NCBI RefSeq assembly: GCF_014203045.1
Contig: NZ_JACHIF010000001.1
Span: forward strand, 1,240,001-1,304,000
Length of the DNA stretch: 64,000 nt
Direction: 5' to 3'
DNA from: Prosthecobacter dejongeii
Lineage (GTDB): Bacteria > Verrucomicrobiota > Verrucomicrobiia > Verrucomicrobiales > Verrucomicrobiaceae
Positions 35,501-41,422 of the stretch are shown here, one piece after another. A program made the translations under genes and the position numbers. Every line of letters starts with the position of its first letter. The stretch's first letter is position 1. The notes under the pieces were generated by a model that saw only the letters and a program-made list of their open reading frames with translations, had not been told where the DNA came from and searched no databases.

Positions 35501-36248
35501 CGATATGGATATCATCGCCCTGTGTAATGTAGACGGAAATGTTGTAGAGAGATTTGGATTCAGTGCATTCGGTAAAACGACCTATTACAATTCCAACTTT
35601 GCTCCCCAAGCAGCTTCTTCTAGCCAATGGAATTTGTTATTCCACACGGAATTTATTGATCTTGCGACGGGGTGGGCAAACTACGGCTTCAGATACTATT
35701 CTGCGGAATTGGGACGATGGCTCTCCCATGATAGATTGGGAGAATTCGCGTCTGTGAATTTTAATCTTTATCAATTTGTTGGTAACAATCCGTCGAACTA
35801 TGTTGATGTTTATGGTAATTTTGCCTTTTTGATACCAGCACTAATAGGAGGAGTTGTCGGAGCCGTTGTCAGTGCAGGGTTAACCCTTGCAACCGGCGGC
35901 TCAGCTGGTGATGCTGTTGCCAGTGCCTTGGCTGGTTTTGTTGGAGGCGCGGTCGGGGGGGCAACTGGTAATATTGCCTTGGGGGCCGCTATAACAGGGG
36001 GAATTTCGGCATCGTTATCAGCTGCGGCACAAGGCGGTGGTGCGGCAAGTGTGATTACGAGCGGTCTTATTGGCGGTGCCCTGGGTTATGGAGGAGGCCT
36101 GATTGCCGGTGGACTTGGTATAACGGGATCTGCAGCGGTAGTTGGAGCTGCTGATGCCGCGATCGGATTTGTGAGTTCAGGGTTGGCCAGCGCTGTGGGC
36201 TCTTTGTTTGGTCTGGCAGAAAATATTTATAGCGATACATGCCCATGA
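29577..36248 (+). CDS. RHS/YD-repeat polymorphic toxin-like giant protein with Ser-rich linker
   Basis: A 2223-residue protein. Residues 1-113 are a distinct N-terminal domain without a signal peptide or PAAR motif. Residues 114-290 are a low-complexity linker, first nearly pure Ser, then SSSSG units. Residues 350-2040 hold RHS/YD repeats (YDYFSQGNSLGYL, FSYDGLDQV, YDASGNWQQYQRQ, YDANGNMIETPSG). The core ends with the RHS boundary (YGFRYYSAELGRWLSHDRLG, then NLYQFVGNNPSNYVDVYG, about 2040-2080). The variable tip of about 143 residues is Gly/Ala-rich and hydrophobic, like a pore-forming or membrane-inserting domain. Its stop overlaps a small membrane protein (ATGA), a possible immunity gene. 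Export route unknown. Confidence 0.9.
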   Translation: MSTYVTFAAEIENSGTVVEVDPADYGLPEDATVLEFGFPEASLNVTSEQWLAALEANSASMDLLTSKNLNVPTTTGTGFLVAVEVGPTLLEDSTDTPVPYFTTGDNGSIVFSFSSSSSSSSSSSSSSSSSSSSSSSSSSSSSSSSSPSSSSSSSSSSSPSSSSSSSSSSSSSSSSSSSSSSSSSSSSSSSSSSSSGSSSSGSSSSGSSSSGSSSSGSSSSGSSSSGSSSSGSSSSGSSSSGSSSSGSSSSGSSSSGSSSSGSSSSGSSSSGSSSSGSSSSGSSSSGSSGSSSSGSPNPNLPPEPPDEAPAAGNGNQNGGNAQNGQGTTASDPTDSNTMGPPTSTSGCPVRYSSGQLQFKETDLSFNSFGVQWGHDREYANILSNNSLGINGCSWLIPQFRALTFSASYGNNHPAKICIVDSANNSLWFTLTTDGVYRSQYRTEDILYHDGAKSEFVWIDRQGNRTAFYDNSTVYSSALSGQQRALINKAGWRSEFSHDSSGKVVAMRQLHADQAVSYRYDYFSQGNSLGYLSVVTLVINGNPVQRAVYQYYNDTDTGGNRGDLKHVAVEQFNAGRELWEVIERKYYRYYKAASSDGFVHGLKYAIRGQAYDQMAADGYNPAGASDSTLSKYADYHFKYDTAKRLKIESLQGGRKTISFTYEINPAEPGTQDVNTWNTKTTEFLPDGTSRRVYTNKAGLVMLKILAQGVSNKWYEYAKYNHKFDVELLASSEAVDSVTEPNSGGPLVVTLKTNQGLIREQTFYSTTNASLGAVAGLLEKMVVKNGTAGSPSILRSVQYAIKEAFGHKIYPVSAEVIYPVTGSTATANRTTYTYTWYTGTAGEATFAIKQKTTTYPVVPIEQNGTGVAASAQESYDTFGFATWLKDPRGVISYRSFTLFNSSVIQEIQDVNTSLVANAPSGWVTKSGFGAHLTSDYVRDVFGRPLRALQPVIEIDPATIGMNGEAALWVRPVSYSLYRDVTRQLWQAKGWCSNEGAAASWHITGPVTLFQLDASERSLREVDATPDCFCGPLGPDTFGKSGEWPSQNQWTKWKEDIRDPWGRIQETRVYHVIPSTGEGLEGANYNAQRFQYDVMGRLRRTISPGGTVSRSVLDARGLLTATWVGTNDSGATDNDPSGGGDPANNMRPVWLGQYDGGSSGGNGNLTQVTEPVNNTSGDNRVLSTTYNYRNFATIVKVNDGSSNVFSTTAYDNLGRATTQSRYHTSIAQSNRTHEVTMSYDSNGRMYEQKRFYVNSNGSLGSSLHARTWYDPNGNVIKQSQPGAKVVKKTVFDSMNRSIAVYTVAEAGSTENVNTNSVDLDVVIKEDWTVYNPAGQEVETSSRARFDDTDGFGPLKGPHGEQPKSRDTFIATYRDPIGRLRYSVNCGTNGGAPFVRSPVHHLPSDIILVSEQQYAVDGGLSVSIAPNGTATVTFRDAAGRQSGLIANSSTVSAKSVGEIDVAGAECRISRFEYAPDGGLARLIVCNQATGDQITTWDYGTTLVSSEVARSDLAVSKTYSNGQTERMTYNRQGELAGYKDPNGNVHAYRRDKLGRLIDDGITTLAPGVDGLVRRISTTYDSRGRVEYLTSGSEPGPGAGSVVNQVRLTYNGIDCLLADAQSHSGVVDNNTPRVEYQCTGTQDNILRRTGIIYPNGRAIAYEYGESGSIDDVLNRVRSVHDDMETLTEYQFVGVSMPVVSTIHGANIQRRWKKEAGMPDGDSGDPYTGYDRFGRLEQTLWQKINDPSDVLVNVQWGYDRASFKTWRKDLLAPAARFQDQVFSYDGLDQVTQRQQGVLNINRTAIGGTPAWQENFAYDASGNWQQYQRQVDGVVDINQGRISNRGNQITQIYPDSAETRHTDYDANGNMIETPSGENLKGAARKMVWDAWNRLCLIQNEGGTLLAEYRYDGQHRRTTSTVSGTTKHFYYNSQWRCIEERSNGGTNPEQQYVWNPSDRWELILRDRSPTTNGILSERLYGLRDDMDIIALCNVDGNVVERFGFSAFGKTTYYNSNFAPQAASSSQWNLLFHTEFIDLATGWANYGFRYYSAELGRWLSHDRLGEFASVNFNLYQFVGNNPSNYVDVYGNFAFLIPALIGGVVGAVVSAGLTLATGGSAGDAVASALAGFVGGAVGGATGNIALGAAITGGISASLSAAAQGGGAASVITSGLIGGALGYGGGLIAGGLGITGSAAVVGAADAAIGFVSSGLASAVGSLFGLAENIYSDTCP
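29916..30441 (+). repeat. Ser-rich coding tandem repeats in the RHS gene
   Basis: The first block (29916-30160) is an 18-bp unit (agcagttcgtcctcatcg) with single-base variants encoding Ser runs and two Pro. The second block (30161-30441) has about 18 copies of a 15-bp unit encoding GSSSS, alternating between ggg and gga glycine codons. Both units keep all frames open, so the opposite strand shows false ORFs. Copy number is likely variable between strains. Confidence 0.95.
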
Positions 36249-36538
36249 AAAAAAGATTATCGACTGATTGGAAAAAGGAAGCGTGGTTCGGTATTTTATT
36301 TAGCGCTTACATTATTATTGTTGGTTGGTACTCAGCTAAGCTAGGCGAAGCCATTGTGCCTCAATCCGTTATAGTATGGATAAAGGCTCGATGTCAGCCA
36401 ACCTCTATAGAGCCCACTATCAGAAACCTGAGATTCCTCACGGGTCTAGGATTCATTGCCTTGTTGTTAGGATTTCACGGTTATCTAAAGAAAAGGTTTC
36501 GGTTAAGGCGAGAAACCCATCAATCTGAGCAGAGTTAA
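36245..36538 (+). CDS. Small two-TM protein following the RHS gene, candidate immunity protein
   Basis: A 97-residue protein from the ATG at 36245, which overlaps the RHS stop as ATGA; another ATG at 36239 would add two residues. Two hydrophobic segments are seen (AWFGILFSAYIIIVGWYSAKLG and LTGLGFIALLLGFHGYL), and the ends are basic. A tightly coupled membrane protein after a hydrophobic RHS tip fits an immunity protein that protects the inner membrane. This is inference from position and topology. Confidence 0.65.
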   Translation: MKKRLSTDWKKEAWFGILFSAYIIIVGWYSAKLGEAIVPQSVIVWIKARCQPTSIEPTIRNLRFLTGLGFIALLLGFHGYLKKRFRLRRETHQSEQS

Positions 36539-36737
36539 ACAAAAAAGACTCGATACAGTTGACTTTGGGGATGCTTCATAACGCGCTTTCAGAGTCTCCG
36601 AAAATGCCGTATCCAATGAGAGAAATATTCCAAAGTATGCCGCTTCTCAGTATCCCATGAAGTTATGAGGACGTTTTTGAAGCAGCTCAATTTCTGTAGC
36701 TGCTTGAGGTAAAAACCTCTTAACTAGTGGAGGAATT

Positions 36738-36887
36738 GTGACAAAATCTTCTGGTGAATCGGCGCTAGGACCCAGTATCGGAAATGTCTTGGGAGCAGCG
36801 ACAGCCAACCTAGGAGGATTTGTAGATATAGTGACGAATAGCGTGGCGGGCCTTTTTAACAAAAACAACAATTCAACTTGCCCTTAA
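36738..36887 (+). pseudogene. Displaced RHS C-terminal tip remnant
   Basis: From a GTG, 49 codons read VTKSSGESALGPSIGNVLGA and end VAGLFNKNNNSTCP. The Gly/Ala-rich composition and the ending resemble the RHS tip in the full gene (SAVGSLFGLAE... then SDTCP). The frame is open upstream only from 36708, so no long RHS core remains here. It looks like an orphan tip module left by recombination, or a short independent protein. A small membrane ORF follows 29 bp later, copying the tip-plus-membrane-protein layout of the intact locus. Confidence 0.5.
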
Positions 36888-36916
36888 TTCAATGATACAA
36901 ACCTTTTTATACCTTT

Positions 36917-37063
36917 ATGGCTTGTCTGCTTCTTTGGTTCATTGCCGGAGCACTTCTGGGCTATTTATTGAAATCGCTAGATATCTTGAATGAGCGCCAG
37001 ATCGCGGTTCTCTGCGTCATGTGGCCGATTGGGGGAATCGTCCCGATATTCATCATCACTTGA
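36917..37063 (+). CDS. 48-residue membrane protein after the orphan RHS tip
   Basis: The protein starts MACLLLWFIAGALLGYLLKS and has two predicted membrane segments (about 3-17 and 30-47, the latter CVMWPIGGIVPIFIIT). It follows the orphan tip as the 97-residue protein follows the intact RHS gene. A silenced or spare immunity gene is the likeliest reading. The length makes chance possible, but the even hydrophobic pattern argues for a real gene. Confidence 0.5.
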   Translation: MACLLLWFIAGALLGYLLKSLDILNERQIAVLCVMWPIGGIVPIFIIT

Positions 37064-37217
37064 AATAAAATAAATGGCAGCTAGCTGCACACCACTTAGG
37101 AGAGGGGGTTATACGCATCGTTGCTGATAAGACATTTCAAAGCCATGCCTCTATCATCAGCAAGTGTGGCTGATTTGCTTCCCATTGCGGCATAGACAAT
37201 AGTATTAAATATATAAT

Positions 37218-37940
37218 ATGTTATCATCAGATGTTTTTTTAAAGGTGTTGCAACCTATGGAATCCAGCTCAGAGTTGTTGCGACTGGGCAGGAATGAAGA
37301 TGGCGGTTATGTTGTAACTGAGCGCATGCTGGAAGAGGCTACAGCTCTGTTTACCTATGGTGTTGGGTGGGACATTTCTTTCGAGGAACATTTCGTGCGC
37401 CAAACAGGCAAAAAAGCATTTCTTTTCGATCATACCATTCGTCAATTGCCTGCCTCGGTAAAAAGCACCGAGAATATTGAATTATTTTCGGAAGGGATCG
37501 CGCCCGCATCCAAGCCGTCCTTTGGCACTTTCGCCGAACATTTACAAAAGCTTGGCTACAGCCATAGTCCTGTCATACTCAAGATGGATATAGAAGGTGC
37601 TGAGTATGAAGTCTTGGAAAATCTAAAGCCAACAAATTTAATTAACGTGGTCGGTCTAACGGTCGAATTTCATTGGCTTGGTCAAGAGGCTTACCGCCTT
37701 AGATTATTAAATATCGTGCGAAAACTTTCTTTCCAGTATTTTATCGCGCATGTTCACGGTAATAATTATTCTGAGTTATTTGAGATAGGGAATGTTTCCT
37801 TTCCACGGTGTATCGAGATTACCTTCGCACGAAGGCCATGCGTTGGTGTGTCTACCCGTCGATATCCAGTCACTGGTTTAGATTACCCCAATGCGCCTGG
37901 AAAGCTTGATTATCAACTTCCATTTGGTGGTAATGACTAA
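37218..37940 (+). CDS. FkbM-like methyltransferase
   Basis: A 240-residue protein. The phrases ILKMDIEGAEYEVLENL (about 119-135) and VVGLTVEFHWLG match the core of FkbM-type SAM-dependent methyltransferases, and an N-terminal GRNEDGGYVV is typical for a subgroup found in glycan and LPS clusters. The classic glycine-rich motif I is weak (LFTYGVGWDISFEEHF). It probably methylates a surface sugar. It stands alone after the RHS locus; its upstream region is AT-rich, consistent with acquired DNA. Confidence 0.7.
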   Translation: MLSSDVFLKVLQPMESSSELLRLGRNEDGGYVVTERMLEEATALFTYGVGWDISFEEHFVRQTGKKAFLFDHTIRQLPASVKSTENIELFSEGIAPASKPSFGTFAEHLQKLGYSHSPVILKMDIEGAEYEVLENLKPTNLINVVGLTVEFHWLGQEAYRLRLLNIVRKLSFQYFIAHVHGNNYSELFEIGNVSFPRCIEITFARRPCVGVSTRRYPVTGLDYPNAPGKLDYQLPFGGND

Positions 37941-38049
37941 GGGCGTCTGGTCTGCACCCCGAATGTTGATCTAAGGGCACGGAACCGATAGACCTTTGTT
38001 CTGACAGTGGTGGGATTTGACGGTTTCTGCTCGGAATCACCGCCGCTCA

Positions 38050-38538
38050 AATCCCTGTCAATGTGGGTTCTATGGTGACACGCGCCGTGATTGCCGCTGC
38101 AGTTCCGTCATGGTGCAAAAGTATCGCCAGCGCATCAGTGGTCCGCTCTTGGACCGCATTGATCTGCATGTGGAGGTGCCCATCGTGGACTTCAAGGCCC
38201 TGACGAATGCGCAGCCAGGGGAGTCTTCAGAAAGCATCCGCAACCGGGTGGAAAAAGCCCGCGCCATCCAGGCAGCCCGGTTTAAAGGGCTGTCTGGTGT
38301 GCATACCAATACCGGCATGACACCGCGCCTCATCAAGAAGCACTGCGAGCTGGATGCAGAGTGTAGCGGCCTCATGGAACATGCCATGGGGCAGATGAAC
38401 TTCAGCGCCCGTGCGCACGATCGCATCTTAAAAGTCGCCCGCACTTTGGCCGACTTGAAAGAGGCCGAAAGGATCGATGCCGATAGCATCCTGGAAGCGG
38501 TGAACTACCGCACCCTGGATCGCAATCTATGGTCCTGA
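38050..38538 (+). pseudogene. comM: 5'-truncated comM/yifB (Mg-chelatase-like ATPase)
   Basis: The remaining frame reads NPCQCGFYGDTRRDCRC, QRISGPLLDRIDLHVEVP and ends in SARAHDRILKVARTLADL, VNYRTLDR. This is the C-terminal third of ComM, a hexameric helicase for natural transformation normally near 500 residues. The ATPase N-terminus with Walker A is absent and the bases before 38050 do not match ComM, so the gene was cut here. The break coincides with the end of the accessory block. comM is a known integration site for genomic islands in other bacteria (for example AbaR islands). If a 5' half exists elsewhere, it should lie left of the window. Confidence 0.85.
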
Positions 38539-38545
38539 TGCGTCT

Positions 38546-40678
38546 TTAAGAGGCGGCGCGTTTTGAGATGAAGACCGCCAGTGAGCGGGAGGGACAGGCC
38601 AATTGGGGCGTCTTGCGGGCGCGCTTGTCCAGCTTCAACTCTGTGGTGGCGAGACGGAGCTGCCACGGGGCACCATCGGCTTGAGGCAGGGTGACATTCA
38701 CGTCTTCAAAGTGAGCGTTCATGAGGACAAAGACAGAGTCACTGGTGCGTGGCTGGTGATTTCGCCCGATCTCGCGCAGGGTGCTGCCTGGGAGCCACAT
38801 GCCAAAGCAGCGTGTGAAGCCGGCGTCCCAGTCCGCCTCATTCATTTCACGGCCTTCAGGGTTCCACCAGATGACATCCTTTGGCTGGCCTTCTTCCAGA
38901 GCCTGACCCATGAGGAAATTCTTGCGGGCTAGCACGGGTTGTTCCTGCCGCAGGGCGATGAGTTGACGGGTAAACTCCACCATCTCTGTCGCCGTCGCGT
39001 CCAGGTCCCAGGACAGCCAGGAGATGTCGTTGTCCTGACAGTAAGCGTTGTTGTTCCCTTGCTGGGTATGCCAGCGTTCATCGCCTGCCAGCATCATTGG
39101 CACCCCTTGGGAGAGGAAGAGGGTGGCCAGCAGGTTCTTGGCCTGGCGCAGCCGCAGCGCCTGGATCTGGGGATCCTCGGTTTCCCCCTCGTGGCCACAG
39201 TTCCAGCTTTCGTTGTCGTTGGCGCCGTCGCGGCTGTCTTCTAGATTCGCCTCGTTGTGCTTGTCGTTATAGGTCACCAGATCGCGCAGGCAAAAGCCAT
39301 CGTGCGCAGTGATAAAATTGACGCTGGCATGCGGGCCACGGCCACTGTGGTTATACAGATCCGCGCTGCCACTGAGGCGTTTGGAAAGTTCATTGGCACG
39401 GTCGTTGCCCTTCCAGCAGCGGCGCACTTCATCGCGGTAGCGGCCATTCCATTCGGCCCAGCCGGTGGGGAAGTTACCCACTTGATAACCGCCCATGCCG
39501 ATGTCCCAGGGCTCGGCGATGAGCTTAACTGTTGAAAGGACAGGATCTTGGCCGATGGCGTCAAAGAAAGAGCTGAGTTTATTCCAGCCATAGAGCTCAC
39601 GCGCCAGGGCACTGGCTAGGTCAAAGCGGAACCCGTCCACGTGCATCTCTGTGACCCAGTAGCGCAGGCTATCCATCAGCAATCGTAGGCCGGAGGGGTT
39701 CTCCATGGTGAGCGTATTGCCACAGCCCGTGAAGTCCTCATAATAACGAGGATGCTCCTGAGACAGACGGTAGTAGGAGGCATTGTCCACGCCACGGAAG
39801 GAGAGGGTGGGCCCGCGCTCACTACTTTCCGCCGTGTGATTGTAAACCACGTCGAGAATCACCTCGATGCCGGCTTCATGCAGGCGCTTGACCATGCCTT
39901 TGAATTCATGCATGGCCGCGTGCGGGTCTGGAGTGGAGGCGTACGTCGGCTCAAAGGCGAAGTAAGAAAGGGTGTTGTATCCCCAATAGTTCGTTAGGCC
40001 GCGTTCTTGCAAAAATGAATCATCCAGGTGGTGATGCACTGGCAGCAACTCCACTGCTGTGACACCCAGTTTTTTCAGGTAATCCATGGCTTCATCCGAT
40101 GCCAAACCCGCATAGGTGCCGCGCAGATTTTCAGGTAAAGAGGTGAGCTTTTGAGTGAAGCCTTTGACATGCAGCTCATAGATGATCGTGCGATGCCAGG
40201 GGGTCTCTGGTGGAGTGTCACCATCCCAGTCGAAATGCGGATCCACCACCATACCGAGAGGGGCATGGGCTGACGAGTCTTGGTCATTGAAAGAAAGATC
40301 CAGGGCCTCATCTTCCAAATTGTAACCGAACAGACTGGCATCCCACTCCTTCAAGGGGCGACCGATCGCCTTTGCATACGGGTCTAAAAGGAGTTTGTGG
40401 GGATTGAAACGATGACCCTGATCGGGTGCATAAGGGCCATAAACTCGGTAGCCATACAACTGGCCAGGCTGGATCCCGGGGATGAATCCATGCCAAACTT
40501 GGTTCGTGCATTCGGGAAGCTCAATCCGTGTTTCTTGCCCGCCCTCGGCTTGATCGAAAAGGCAAAGCTCCACCTTTTCTGCATGGGCGGAAAAAAGGGC
40601 AAAGTTCACACCCCCTGATTTGAGGGTGGCCCCGAGGGGGTAGGGAGTTCCAGGGCCGAGCGCAGATTGGGAATTCAT
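38546..40678 (-). CDS. glgX: Glycogen debranching enzyme GlgX
   Basis: A 710-residue GH13 enzyme that removes alpha-1,6 branches of glycogen limit dextrins. The N-terminal CBM48-like domain (LGATLKSGGVNFALFSAHAE) precedes the barrel. The catalytic residues are in place: D353 (DGFRFDLAS), E389 (LIAEPWD) and D460 (FITAHDGF), with VVYNHTAE at 277-284. The length is typical. It ends 8 bp from the convergent comM remnant and is divergent from the heme oxygenase gene. This is the first clearly core-type gene from the left. Confidence 0.95.
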   Translation of the reverse strand: MNSQSALGPGTPYPLGATLKSGGVNFALFSAHAEKVELCLFDQAEGGQETRIELPECTNQVWHGFIPGIQPGQLYGYRVYGPYAPDQGHRFNPHKLLLDPYAKAIGRPLKEWDASLFGYNLEDEALDLSFNDQDSSAHAPLGMVVDPHFDWDGDTPPETPWHRTIIYELHVKGFTQKLTSLPENLRGTYAGLASDEAMDYLKKLGVTAVELLPVHHHLDDSFLQERGLTNYWGYNTLSYFAFEPTYASTPDPHAAMHEFKGMVKRLHEAGIEVILDVVYNHTAESSERGPTLSFRGVDNASYYRLSQEHPRYYEDFTGCGNTLTMENPSGLRLLMDSLRYWVTEMHVDGFRFDLASALARELYGWNKLSSFFDAIGQDPVLSTVKLIAEPWDIGMGGYQVGNFPTGWAEWNGRYRDEVRRCWKGNDRANELSKRLSGSADLYNHSGRGPHASVNFITAHDGFCLRDLVTYNDKHNEANLEDSRDGANDNESWNCGHEGETEDPQIQALRLRQAKNLLATLFLSQGVPMMLAGDERWHTQQGNNNAYCQDNDISWLSWDLDATATEMVEFTRQLIALRQEQPVLARKNFLMGQALEEGQPKDVIWWNPEGREMNEADWDAGFTRCFGMWLPGSTLREIGRNHQPRTSDSVFVLMNAHFEDVNVTLPQADGAPWQLRLATTELKLDKRARKTPQLACPSRSLAVFISKRAAS

Positions 40679-40840
40679 CGCCGTTGCATCGGGTAGGATT
40701 TCTCGAGTGGATGTCAGCCACTTGAATTTAGGCCTTTTTTTTGGGCCTTCTAAAGCCTACGCTGCATTTTCGCGTTTAGGGCAAGACCGCTTGGCAGATC
40801 AGATACGATAGAGTTTCGAAAAAACTCCCCCTCACCTCGC

Positions 40841-41413
40841 ATGGCTTTCCTTCACGATCTAAAAACGCAGACGTCCGTCGTGCATGCGGCCTTGGAAAAG
40901 CAACTGGACATCGTCCGCTATTTTGAATCCAAAACCAGCTATGTGAAACTGCTGGAGCGCTTTTTTTCTCTTTATGAACCTCTGGAAGAAAACCTCGCCC
41001 AGGCCCTGGATTGGCGGTCAGAAGGGTGGGACTTTGAATCCCGGAGAAAGACGCCCTGGTTAACCGAGGATTTACTGGCGCTAGGGCTCACGGCTCAGGA
41101 CATTTCGGCTTTGCCACGTTGTACCGCCTTGCCAGATCTCACCCCACCAGGGGCAGCGGTCGGCTGTCTGTATGTGCTTGAGGGCTCGACGTTGGGTGGG
41201 CAGGTGATTACCCGTCTGTTGAAGCAGCATTTGGAAGTTACTCCCGAGACGGGCGGACGTTTTTTTTCAGGTTATGCGGAGGCCACCGTCCCACAGTGGC
41301 GGGATTTTGGTGCCTGGGCCGAGGATTGGGCACTGCGCCATCCCGAACAGAAGGCTGCGGCGGCTGAGGCGGCCTCGCAGACATTTGATTCTTTCACTCG
41401 TTGGTTCCAATAA
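40841..41413 (+). CDS. bphO: Heme oxygenase for biliverdin (BphO type)
   Basis: A 190-residue heme oxygenase; His15 in TSVVHAALEK is the probable proximal heme ligand, and the distal helix segment is LYVLEGSTLGGQVIT (about 110-124). Heme oxygenase opens heme to biliverdin IXalpha, the chromophore of the bacteriophytochrome encoded 9 bp downstream. It opens a six-gene plus-strand operon. Confidence 0.93.
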   Translation: MAFLHDLKTQTSVVHAALEKQLDIVRYFESKTSYVKLLERFFSLYEPLEENLAQALDWRSEGWDFESRRKTPWLTEDLLALGLTAQDISALPRCTALPDLTPPGAAVGCLYVLEGSTLGGQVITRLLKQHLEVTPETGGRFFSGYAEATVPQWRDFGAWAEDWALRHPEQKAAAAEAASQTFDSFTRWFQ

Positions 41414-41422
41414 GTCACGCCT

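Noticed and set aside
38070..38489. 139-residue minus-strand frame
   Set aside because: It is antisense to the recognisable comM remnant.
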